Source of the DNA: Oscillospiraceae bacterium
GTDB taxonomy: Bacteria > Bacillota > Clostridia > Saccharofermentanales > Saccharofermentanaceae
Assembly: GCA_902782125.1 (NCBI GenBank)
Contig: CACZMA010000004.1
Coordinates: forward strand, 1 to 64,000
Direction of reading: 5' to 3'
DNA: 64,000 bases
Position 1 is the stretch's first letter. Each line of letters begins with the position of its first letter. The position numbers and the translations under genes were made by a program. Shown piece after piece: positions 1 through 6,744 of this stretch. Below the pieces are notes generated by a model. It made no database searches. It was not told where the DNA came from and worked only from the letters and a program-made list of their open reading frames with translations.

Positions 1-8
1 TAAAACAA

Positions 9-34
9 AGACCGGATTTGACTCCGGTCTGTTT
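9..34. terminator. bidirectional hairpin terminator at the left edge
   Basis: A perfect 8-bp stem (9-16 with 23-30, agaccgga/tccggtct) has a 6-nt loop. A short T-run follows on the plus strand and an A-run precedes it, so it can terminate both ways. It probably ends a plus-strand gene lying left of the window. Confidence 0.6.
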
Positions 35-53
35 GCTATGCCCAGTTATTTCA

Positions 54-94
54 AAACAAAAAACTGCCAACAAGCTCTTGATTTTTGTTAGCAG
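54..94 (-). terminator. intrinsic terminator of the araM operon
   Basis: On the minus strand CTGCTAACAA (94-85) pairs with TTGTTGGCAG (73-64) with one G-T pair, followed by six T and then TGTTTT. It lies 19 bp beyond the stop codon of the minus-strand dehydrogenase gene. Confidence 0.75.
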
Positions 95-112
95 GTTTTA
101 TCAGTAACCTTT

Positions 113-1177
113 TCAGTGCAGGATGGCCTTAAGCTTCTCGTCTGTCGTCAGGAGCTCTTTTGCCAGCTCTCTGTACTTCTCTTCATGCAGATATGTATGG
201 CGGTGGGGCTTCATCGAAGGCGCCATGTCGATAGCCTTGCTGAAGTCCTCGGCCTTGAGATCCAGCGTAGCGCAGTAGTCCCAGAAACCTGTCTTAGTGA
301 AGACCGTGTCGACCCTTTTCCAGCGGTGGTCTGTTATCTTGCACATGATGTATGTCGAGATGCCGACCTGGATGCCGTGCAGCTGAGGATGCTCGAGGAA
401 AGAGTCCAGCGCGTGTGAGATCATGTGCTCGCTGCCGCTCGTGGGCGCACTCGAACCTGCGATCTCGTTGGCAACGCCGCTCATCGCGAGGGAGTCCAGA
501 AGCTCCTTGAGGAAGAGGTCGTCTTCTATCGATTCAAAAGGCGTTCTGACAAACGAGTTTACCGCCTTCTTGGCGATCATGAACGCGAAATCATTGACCT
601 CGTCGTAACCCATGTCTTCCTCGTGCTGCCAGTCGTATGTCGATGAGATCTTCGCGACCATATCGCCGACGCCGGAGTGCAGGAACTTGACCGGTGCGCT
701 CTTGATGACGTCCGTATCCACGAGGATGCCGTAAGCCATCTTTGCCGGAACCGACTTGCGGTGGCCGTCTACCGTAAGGGAGGCAGACGAACTCGAGAAC
801 CCGTCCGAAGACGAACTCGTCGGAACGCTTATAAAAGGTATCCTCAGGATGTATCCGATGTACTTTGCCGCGTCGATTACCTTGCCGCCGCCCATGCCGA
901 TCACTGCCTGGGTCTTGTTGGGAAGACTGAACGCGAGATCCGTTATGTCGCCGAAGTCGACCGTGTCCATCTCCTGGTGGTGCAGCACGGTAACGCCCGC
1001 ATTTGCAAAAGACTCGAAAACAGTCTCTCCGAACATCTCCGTAAGGCCGTTGCCCAGTAGCAGCACGACCTGCGTGAGACCTGCATCTCTCAGGTAGTCG
1101 CCGATGTGTGCGGTAACTCCGCGCTCGATCTTAAGTATCATGGGGATTGAGATCTCGTCTTTTGACATAGTGTTCAC
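113..1177 (-). CDS. araM: sn-glycerol-1-phosphate dehydrogenase family protein (AraM/EgsA type)
   Basis: A 354-residue member of the iron-alcohol-dehydrogenase/dehydroquinate-synthase fold. Visible motifs are the nucleotide-binding GMGGGKVIDAAKY, the phosphate-contacting PTSSSSDGFSSSSASL, the family hallmark GVGDMVAKISSTYDW, and metal-binding histidines in SEHMISHALD and LHGIQVGI. Such enzymes reduce dihydroxyacetone phosphate to sn-glycerol-1-phosphate in the cytoplasm. The gene lies 12 bp downstream of a HAD phosphatase on the same strand, so the two are probably co-transcribed. This resembles the araL-araM pair of Bacillus subtilis, but no arabinose genes are present. The start has an AAAGAGGTG-like ribosome site. 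The family call is firm; the exact substrate is inferred. Confidence 0.85.
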   Translation of the reverse strand: MNTMSKDEISIPMILKIERGVTAHIGDYLRDAGLTQVVLLLGNGLTEMFGETVFESFANAGVTVLHHQEMDTVDFGDITDLAFSLPNKTQAVIGMGGGKVIDAAKYIGYILRIPFISVPTSSSSDGFSSSSASLTVDGHRKSVPAKMAYGILVDTDVIKSAPVKFLHSGVGDMVAKISSTYDWQHEEDMGYDEVNDFAFMIAKKAVNSFVRTPFESIEDDLFLKELLDSLAMSGVANEIAGSSAPTSGSEHMISHALDSFLEHPQLHGIQVGISTYIMCKITDHRWKRVDTVFTKTGFWDYCATLDLKAEDFSKAIDMAPSMKPHRHTYLHEEKYRELAKELLTTDEKLKAILH

Positions 1178-1189
1178 CTCTTTCTGTGT

Positions 1190-1852
1190 TCAGCCTATAA
1201 CTTCAGGTACGACCTTGATAAGTTCTCCGAAGCTGTTGATATACGGAACTTCGGTATCTATCTCGCCGAAGCCGTACTTTGCATGTATGAAGGGCAGCCC
1301 GGCCTTGGCAGTCGCGTCGTAGTCACTCTGGATATCACCGACATAGCATGCGGCGGTAAGCCCGTTACGCTCGGCGATGAGCCTGATATTCTCATCCTTC
1401 TGCAGGAAATTATTGCCGTAGCACTCGATATCGTCCACGAGGTCTTCCGCGTGTCCGTACGGCACATCAAAATATCCCAGGAAAGCTTCGATGTATCCTG
1501 CCTGGCAGTTGCTTACGATATAGATGTGGTAACCCATCTCCTTGAGCTTTGCCCATGTCTCGAAAACGCCTTCGTAGAGCGTGCCACCGTGCTGTCTGAG
1601 ATACTCATTCTCATAGTTCTCGCAGGCCTCGCGGAGCGCGTCTCTCTCGGGCCCCTTCTCCGTGTAAGTGAAGAGCGTATCGGCGATGACGTCCATCGGC
1701 TTGCCCATAACGCCCTTGATGTCGTCCTGAGTTACGACCTTGTCTGTATATCCTGCTTCGTGGACCTTTACCGTCCAGGACTCGGCAACGTTTGCCGAAG
1801 AATCCCATACGGTTCCGTCCATATCGAAGATAATGCCTTTCTTGTCCTGCAT
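1190..1852 (-). CDS. HAD-superfamily hydrolase (phosphatase)
   Basis: A 220-residue HAD hydrolase. Motif I is FDMDGTVWDSS near residue 10, with the nucleophile and acid/base aspartates. The cap domain follows, motif II is the VSN near 115, and motif IV lies in CYVGDIQSDYDATAKAGLP. The acidic VGDIQSDYDA segment is typical of phosphoglycolate-phosphatase-like enzymes. It is the first gene of a two-gene minus-strand operon with the araM homologue, so it may dephosphorylate the glycerol phosphate product or a related metabolite; that link rests on position only. An AGGAGA ribosome site precedes the ATG. Confidence 0.82.
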   Translation of the reverse strand: MQDKKGIIFDMDGTVWDSSANVAESWTVKVHEAGYTDKVVTQDDIKGVMGKPMDVIADTLFTYTEKGPERDALREACENYENEYLRQHGGTLYEGVFETWAKLKEMGYHIYIVSNCQAGYIEAFLGYFDVPYGHAEDLVDDIECYGNNFLQKDENIRLIAERNGLTAACYVGDIQSDYDATAKAGLPFIHAKYGFGEIDTEVPYINSFGELIKVVPEVIG

Positions 1853-1914
1853 AGTGTCTCCTTTAAGGTTGTTATTACGAGTTATTATACCAATTCCCGC
1901 GGGTTCATTATTAC

Positions 1915-1944
1915 GGCAATTTTGTAGTAGGATATTAGGCGGGT
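1915..1944 (+). promoter_or_regulatory. short leader with GGCRATTTTGTAGTAKGAT element before the acetyltransferase gene
   Basis: The 19-nt element at 1915-1933 matches 17 of 19 positions of one before iorA at 6679-6697. TAGGAT (1928-1933) or GATATT (1931-1936) can serve as a -10, which places the start codon only about 8-11 nt downstream. No good -35 is visible. Confidence 0.35.
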
Positions 1945-2409
1945 ATGGTTACATTAAGATTGGCAACAAGTGAAGACTTAGAGAAGATATGGAAGATGCA
2001 GGTCGAGGCTTTCGCGGGGCTCCTTGAGAAGTATAAGGACTATGAACTCAGTCCTGCCGCCGAAGGCATCGATAAGATAGAGGCCAGGTTTGCACAGGAA
2101 GGTTCTGCGTATTACTTCATCGAGGCAGAAGGCGCCGACGTCGGCGTGATAAGGATAGTCGACAGGAAGGACGGCACGAGGAAACGCATCTCGCCGCTGT
2201 GGATAATGCCTTCTTACCGCGGCAGAGGCTACGCCCAGGATGCCATACGCGCAGCAGAGAATATCTGCGGCACTCATCACTGGGAACTCGATACCATATT
2301 GCAGGAGAAGGGCAACCTGCACCTCTACGAGAAGATGGGCTACCATCAGACCGGCAAGACGGCGCGCATCAATGACCGGATGGATATCGTGTTTTACGAG
2401 AAGGATTAA
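1945..2409 (+). CDS. GNAT-family N-acetyltransferase
   Basis: A 154-residue single-domain GNAT protein. It begins VTLRLATSEDLEKIWKMQ, the usual first strand and helix. The acetyl-CoA-binding motif A is SYRGRGYAQDAIRAAE, with the Q/R-x-x-G-x-G/A pattern around residue 95. It ends with NLHLYEKMGYHQTGK, the typical motif B. Family members transfer acetyl from acetyl-CoA to an amine; the acceptor here is unknown. The ATG has no clear ribosome site and lies close to a -10-like element. The next acetyltransferase gene starts 3 bp after its stop, so the two are probably co-transcribed. Confidence 0.85.
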   Translation: MVTLRLATSEDLEKIWKMQVEAFAGLLEKYKDYELSPAAEGIDKIEARFAQEGSAYYFIEAEGADVGVIRIVDRKDGTRKRISPLWIMPSYRGRGYAQDAIRAAENICGTHHWELDTILQEKGNLHLYEKMGYHQTGKTARINDRMDIVFYEKD

Positions 2410-2412
2410 GCT

Positions 2413-3063
2413 ATGGACTATAAGATCATCGACAGAGAACAATATTACCGCAAGGGCGTGTACCGCCATTTTACCGAGGACTGCAAGTGCTCGACTTCCA
2501 TGACCGCGAGGATCGACGTGACCGACCTCGTATCGCGCTCAAAGGAGACCGGCACCAAGTTCTATCTCAACTTCCTGTACATTCTATCCAAAGTCCTGAA
2601 TTCCAGGGACGACTACAGGATGCAGTACCTCTGGCAGTCAGACGAGCTCGTCTGCTACAACGTCATCAACCCGACGCAGTACGTCTTTCATGAAGACACC
2701 GAGACCTGCACGCCTGTCTACACGACTTATTACGAGGACTATAAGAAGTTCTACGAGAATGCCGCAGCTGATCTCGAGCGCGCGAAAACCACACGCGAAT
2801 ACCTTCTCGACGCCGCAGGCCACCCGAACTGGTTCGACGCATCCTACATCTCCTGGCTGTCTTATGACTCGCTGAACATCGAGCTGCCTGACGGCTATCT
2901 GTACTTCCTGCCCATCGTCAACTGGGGCAGGTACAGGGAAGAGGGCGGCAGGCTCATGATGCCCGTTACCGTTCGCCTGAACCATGCCGTCGCCGACGGG
3001 TACCTCGTGGCTAATGTCTTCAGGCTTATCGAGACCGAGATCGCTGCCTTCTGCGGAGAATAA
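2413..3063 (+). CDS. chloramphenicol acetyltransferase-like protein (CAT fold)
   Basis: A 216-residue homologue of type A chloramphenicol acetyltransferase, close to the usual length. The catalytic motif HxxxDG is present as HAVADG near residue 190. Family landmarks are the N-terminal FYLNFLYILSKVLN and a central YISWLSYDSLNIELPDG. CAT enzymes are trimers that transfer acetyl from acetyl-CoA to a hydroxyl of the drug. Chromosomal homologues of this kind are common in Clostridia and are often not resistance determinants, so the substrate is left open. It follows a GNAT gene by 3 bp with an AAGGATTAAGCT spacing. A hairpin terminator follows. Confidence 0.8.
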   Translation: MDYKIIDREQYYRKGVYRHFTEDCKCSTSMTARIDVTDLVSRSKETGTKFYLNFLYILSKVLNSRDDYRMQYLWQSDELVCYNVINPTQYVFHEDTETCTPVYTTYYEDYKKFYENAAADLERAKTTREYLLDAAGHPNWFDASYISWLSYDSLNIELPDGYLYFLPIVNWGRYREEGGRLMMPVTVRLNHAVADGYLVANVFRLIETEIAAFCGE

Positions 3064-3088
3064 GGCTTCGGCAGTTATTGTTTCGATG

Positions 3089-3120
3089 AGCTCCCGAGAG
3101 ATATCGCTCAGGAGCTTTTT
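3089..3120 (+). terminator. hairpin terminator after the CAT-like gene
   Basis: AGCTCC (3089-3094) pairs with GGAGCT (3111-3116), and GAG/CTC can pair inside the 16-nt loop. The stem runs into TTTTT (3116-3120). This T-run is also the first of four regularly spaced T-tracts. Confidence 0.55.
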
Positions 3121-3174
3121 GTCGGTTTTTGTCGGTTTTTGTCGGGTTTTTGCGGTACCTTCTGATGCTATCAT
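3116..3174 (+). promoter_or_regulatory. helically phased T-tracts followed by an extended -10 promoter
   Basis: Runs of five T lie at 3116-3120, 3126-3130, 3136-3140 and 3147-3151, at spacings of 10, 10 and 11 bp, separated by GTCGG. Runs in phase with the helical repeat are known to bend DNA. An extended -10, TGC-TATCAT (3166-3174), follows and would drive the nuclease gene at 3203. Confidence 0.55.
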
Positions 3175-3202
3175 CTCGGTAAAAGCATTTCGGGAGGTCG
3201 TC

Positions 3203-3955
3203 ATGAAGATAAAGCTATGTGAACAGTACAGCTTTCTCCGGCTTTTGTCTCTGAAGGAGGAACTATCCGTTCTGCCTAATGTGAAGCCGGGCATTCTGCG
3301 AGGCAGACCCATTGTGCGGCTTTACTACAAAAACAACCGTGGCAGATTAACCTATAAGACTTATTCTGAAGAAAACGATGAGGGAGAGAGATACTTCCGA
3401 ATTGCTGCACGACGGGCTGAGATCAAGGATGAGATAGCGAGTATCGAATCAGCTTTGGGCAAGAGTCTGTTCGGAAAGCTCTCGCGTTTCAGTGTAAAAA
3501 CCGGAGGGAGCATTCTGAATGAGGAACTCTGGAACACTGCCGGGAATGACGAGAATCCAATCGAGAAGCGGGGTTCGTATTATCATAACGGAATTCAGAT
3601 GCGTTCAAGAACAGAAGTTCTCGTAGCAGAGATACTTGATGAGCTTGGCTTGCAGTACAAATACGAGCCCGCAATTAAATTCGATTCAGAAGTGTTCTAT
3701 CCTGATTTCCTGGTGTATATCGAGGGATTGAAGCGGTGCCTTATCATCGAGTTCTATGGCAAGAGCGACGATGAGGGTTATCTTTACAAGAATGTGCACA
3801 AGATGTCTGTGTATGCAAACTGCGGTCTTATCATGTATCGCGATGTGCTCGGTCTGTACGGAACGAAAGAAACTATGGTCAGCAATACGTTTGTTTACAA
3901 TAGTGTAGTGACAGTGATCAATCAGCTTGCCTTGGAAGCTTTGGTGTTAGAGTAA
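3203..3955 (+). CDS. orphan PD-(D/E)XK-like nuclease domain protein
   Basis: A 250-residue protein. The frame is open further upstream, but the start at 3203 is preferred because GGGAGG sits 5 nt before it and earlier starts lie inside the CAT-like gene. The N-terminal half (1-110) is charged with a predicted helical segment and resembles no domain I recognise. The C-terminal half carries RSRTE (134-138), YPDFLVYIE (P167, D168) and IIEFYGK (E183), spaced as in DUF559/VSR-like PD-(D/E)XK nucleases. No modification or mobility gene sits beside it. Codon use is more AT-rich than its neighbours, consistent with transfer. The nuclease fold is inferred from motifs. Confidence 0.6.
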   Translation: MKIKLCEQYSFLRLLSLKEELSVLPNVKPGILRGRPIVRLYYKNNRGRLTYKTYSEENDEGERYFRIAARRAEIKDEIASIESALGKSLFGKLSRFSVKTGGSILNEELWNTAGNDENPIEKRGSYYHNGIQMRSRTEVLVAEILDELGLQYKYEPAIKFDSEVFYPDFLVYIEGLKRCLIIEFYGKSDDEGYLYKNVHKMSVYANCGLIMYRDVLGLYGTKETMVSNTFVYNSVVTVINQLALEALVLE

Positions 3956-4044
3956 GTGTTAGTGTTTTGACTAAAACTCTAACAAAATTATGGAAAACAG
4001 GTAGTTCTCCAAGTTTTGGTTAGTGTACGGCGCAAAAGTCTAAC
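3946..4044. repeat. alternating GTTAG/CTAAC modules forming overlapping hairpins
   Basis: Half-sites occur in the order GTTAGAGT (3946), GTTAGTGT (3958), ACTCTAAC (3976), GTTAGTGT (4019) and AGTCTAAC (4037). Modules 2 and 3 make an 11-bp hairpin with one mismatch and loop GACT (3958-3983). Modules 3 and 4 make a longer imperfect hairpin (3976-4026), with inner arms AAAATT/AGTTTT and GGAAAAC/GTTCTCC. The two structures exclude each other. No T-run follows either, so neither looks like a plain terminator. Confidence 0.6.
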
Positions 4045-4133
4045 AGTTACACGAACAAGAGCACCAGGCACTTGACGGCTGACCGGTTGTCAATTAAGAT
4101 TTCACTCGTTTAAGGTGATAGAAGGAGAATCTG

Positions 4134-5414
4134 ATGCCTGATCTTAAGTTATTCGCGATAATCCTGTTTGTGGCAATGTATGTCCTTCTGGTCGCACTGC
4201 CAAAGTTCAGACCCGTTGTGGCGCTGGCCGCCGCAGCCATCTATGTGGTGTCAGGCGTGCTCCCGGTTGACAAGGTGCTTACCTCGATCGACTGGAACGT
4301 GCTGATGATGCTGTTCGGTACGATGGTCATAGTCGATTATTTCATCGAATCCAAGATGCCGAACCTAATTGCAGAGTGGCTCTTAAGGCTCGCACCGAAC
4401 GTTCTGTGGGTTACGGTCTTGATGTCACTGTTCTCCGGCATAATCTCCGCATTCATCGATAACGTCGCGACTGTCCTTATGGTCGCCCCGGTAGGCCTTG
4501 CCATCTGCAAGAAGCTCAAGATATCTCCGGTCATGATGATATTGTCGATCGCAGTGTCATCGAACCTTCAGGGTGCAGCCACTCTCGTAGGCGATACGAC
4601 CTCCATCATGCTCGGCGGCGTTGCAGGCATGAACTTCAACGACTTCTTCTGGATGCACGGCAGACCCGGCATGTTCTTCGCTACAGAACTCGGCGCCCTT
4701 CTCACGATCCCGATAATCCTGTTCCTGTTCCGCAAGGACAAGGCGCCCGTCACATCCGATGAGCACACCAAGGTCACGGATTATATCCCGACCATCACGA
4801 TGCTCGGACATGTTGTTCTCCTCATCATCGCATCCTTCATACCCGATACGCCTTCCATCACTAACGGCGTTATCTGCATGGTATGCGGCATACTTACGGT
4901 CATCATCGAGCTGTTCCTGTCTAAGTCCAAGGAGAGCATGATCCACGCGCTCAAGGCCATGGACTATGCGACATGCGCACTCCTGACGGGTCTGTTCATA
5001 GTAATCGCTGCGATCACCGAGATCGGACTTGTGCAGGACCTCGCGGACTTCATCGCCAATGCGGGCGGCAGCAACATGTTCCTGCTGTTTACGATCGTCG
5101 TATGGGGTTCGGTAATCATATCCGCCTTCATAGACAATATCCCTTATGTCGCGACGATGCTTCCGATCCTCGGAACGGTCGCTGCCAACATGAACGTCGA
5201 GCCGTACTTCCTGTTCTTCGGCCTTCTGGTAGGTGCGACGCTCGGAGGCAACATCACCCCGATCGGTGCTTCCGCCAACATCGCAGGCGTCGGCATGCTC
5301 CGCAAGGAAGGCTACGAGGTCAGGTTCAGGGACTTCTTCAAGATAGGAATCCCCTTCACGCTGGCGGCTGTCCTCGGAGGCTACCTGTTCGTCTGGATCT
5401 TCTGGCATCCGTGA
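4134..5414 (+). CDS. ArsB/NhaD-superfamily ion transporter (SLC13-type permease)
   Basis: A 426-residue, very hydrophobic protein with about 10-12 membrane segments. It consists of two related halves: AFIDNVATVLMVAPVG near residue 108 is echoed by AFIDNIPYVATMLPIL near 333. SNLQGAATLVGD and GGNITPIGASANIAG are the paired ion-binding signatures of the ArsB/NhaD and citrate-transporter families. It should sit in the cytoplasmic membrane and exchange or cotransport an anion or sodium. The substrate cannot be told from sequence; no arsenic genes are adjacent. A GAAGGAG ribosome site supports the start. It appears monocistronic, with a strong terminator after it. Confidence 0.82.
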   Translation: MPDLKLFAIILFVAMYVLLVALPKFRPVVALAAAAIYVVSGVLPVDKVLTSIDWNVLMMLFGTMVIVDYFIESKMPNLIAEWLLRLAPNVLWVTVLMSLFSGIISAFIDNVATVLMVAPVGLAICKKLKISPVMMILSIAVSSNLQGAATLVGDTTSIMLGGVAGMNFNDFFWMHGRPGMFFATELGALLTIPIILFLFRKDKAPVTSDEHTKVTDYIPTITMLGHVVLLIIASFIPDTPSITNGVICMVCGILTVIIELFLSKSKESMIHALKAMDYATCALLTGLFIVIAAITEIGLVQDLADFIANAGGSNMFLLFTIVVWGSVIISAFIDNIPYVATMLPILGTVAANMNVEPYFLFFGLLVGATLGGNITPIGASANIAGVGMLRKEGYEVRFRDFFKIGIPFTLAAVLGGYLFVWIFWHP

Positions 5415-5448
5415 TGCGGATATAACATTCATAGCAATTTTGTTATAT

Positions 5449-5479
5449 GCGGGGGAAAATGCGCCCCCGCTGATTTTTT
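5449..5479 (+). terminator. intrinsic terminator after the ArsB-like gene
   Basis: A perfect 7-bp GC stem (5449-5455 with 5464-5470, gcggggg/cccccgc) is followed by TGATTTTTT. It insulates the transporter gene from the aldo/keto reductase gene. Confidence 0.85.
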
Positions 5480-5530
5480 CGCGCCGAAATCATGTTACTA
5501 TCGGTCTATACGCACCCGGGAGGTATCACT

Positions 5531-6661
5531 ATGGAAGCGAAAGTACTGTCACAGATCAAGAAACTCGGCTTCGGCCTCATGAGACTTCCAAAGAACGCGG
5601 ACGGTTCCATCGACGTGGAGCAGACGTCAAAGATGGTGGACATGTTCCTGGAAGCAGGGTGCAGATATTTCGATACCGCATATGTGTACGATATGGGAGA
5701 GTCCGAGAAGGCCATCAAGAAGGCGCTCGTGGACAGATACCCCAGACAGGATTATTTCCTTGCGACCAAGCTCAATGCCTGGATGCAGTGCACTGACGAG
5801 GAGTCGGCCAAGAAGCAGTTCTATACGAGCCTCGAGAGGACCGGTGCGGGATATTTTGATTTCTATCTCCTGCATGCCCTGCAGGGTGAGAACTTCACCA
5901 AATACGACGAATACAACATCTGGGAGTTCGCAAAAGAACTCAAGGCGCAGGGCCTCGTCAAACATTACGGTTTCTCGTTCCACGCGGGTCCAGATCTTCT
6001 CGACAAGCTCCTGACGGAGCACCCTGATGTTGACTTCATCCAGCTCCAGGTCAACTATGCGGACATGGATAACCCGGATGTTCAGAGCCGTGCCAACATG
6101 GAAGTGGCAAGGAAGCACAACAAGCCCTTCGTTGTCATGGAGCCTGTCAAGGGAGGAAGCCTTGCAAATCCCGTACCCGAGGCCATGGAAGTCTTCCGCG
6201 ATTTTGATCCGGATGCATCTGCCGCGTCCTGGGCGATCAGGTTTGCGGCATCGCAGGAGGGCGTGCTTACCGTTTTAAGCGGTATGAGCAATATAGAGCA
6301 GATGGAAGACAATCTGTCGTACATGAAGGATTTTGAGCCGCTTTCGCCCGCTGAGATGTATGCGGTAGAGCGCGTCAGGAAGATAATCGGAGCATCCAAG
6401 GCGATACCTTGTACTGCCTGCAGATACTGCGAGGAAGGCTGCCCGATGCAGATCCCGATCCCCGAGATCTTCAGCGCTTATAACCTTTATCTCAGGGACG
6501 GCAGGTCCCTTGACGAGGTCAGGACCGAATACAGCCTGGTAACGTCCGGTACGGGCGTGGCATCTTCCTGCATCAGTTGCGGCCAGTGCGAGTCGGCATG
6601 CCCCCAGCAGATAGGGATAATCGACCTGATCGCAGAGTGCGCGGATAAGCTCGAAGTATAA
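5531..6661 (+). CDS. aldo/keto reductase with C-terminal 4Fe-4S ferredoxin domain
   Basis: A 376-residue protein. An in-frame ATG exists at 5492, but GGGAGGT lies just before 5531, so that start is used. The barrel (about 5-280) shows the AKR tetrad: FDTA aspartate, YVYDMGE tyrosine, LATKLN lysine and YLLHA histidine. The C-terminal 90 residues hold CTACRYCEEGC and CISCGQCESACP, ligands for two 4Fe-4S clusters. This architecture is common in strict anaerobes, where the reductase is thought to draw electrons from ferredoxin. The substrate is unknown. The gene appears to stand alone between a terminator and the iorA promoter region. Confidence 0.88.
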   Translation: MEAKVLSQIKKLGFGLMRLPKNADGSIDVEQTSKMVDMFLEAGCRYFDTAYVYDMGESEKAIKKALVDRYPRQDYFLATKLNAWMQCTDEESAKKQFYTSLERTGAGYFDFYLLHALQGENFTKYDEYNIWEFAKELKAQGLVKHYGFSFHAGPDLLDKLLTEHPDVDFIQLQVNYADMDNPDVQSRANMEVARKHNKPFVVMEPVKGGSLANPVPEAMEVFRDFDPDASAASWAIRFAASQEGVLTVLSGMSNIEQMEDNLSYMKDFEPLSPAEMYAVERVRKIIGASKAIPCTACRYCEEGCPMQIPIPEIFSAYNLYLRDGRSLDEVRTEYSLVTSGTGVASSCISCGQCESACPQQIGIIDLIAECADKLEV

Positions 6662-6668
6662 CGGGTGC

Positions 6669-6697
6669 TTTAAGCGGCGGCGATTTTGTAGTATGAT
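6669..6697 (+). promoter_or_regulatory. candidate iorA promoter
   Basis: TATGAT at 6692-6697 is a good -10; TTTAAG at 6669-6674, 17 bp upstream, is a weak -35. The -10 lies within the GGCRATTTTGTAGTAKGAT element also found at 1915-1933. The 5' leader would be about 40 nt. Confidence 0.4.
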
Positions 6698-6744
6698 TAG
6701 CAATTAGTTCACAATTTATATTATTTATTAGGAGAGTTGTAACG

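Noticed and set aside
2413..3063. Chloramphenicol resistance gene
   Set aside because: The fold and catalytic His are present, but chromosomal CAT-like proteins often do not confer resistance and no resistance context (mobile element, attenuator leader) is seen.
3116..3151. CRISPR-like or short tandem repeat array
   Set aside because: Units are only 10 bp with no spacers and no cas genes; helical phasing explains them better.
2984..3202. Upstream part of the nuclease frame starting inside the CAT-like gene
   Set aside because: It lies in another frame of a real gene and runs through the terminator and T-tracts; the ATG at 3203 has a GGGAGG site and begins the protein-like sequence.
3976..4026. 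Integron attC-like recombination site
   Set aside because: The ends CTAAC/GTTAG and the imperfect inner arms resemble attC, but the RYYYAAC and GTTRRRY cores do not match fully, the length is short, and no integrase or gene cassette is visible.
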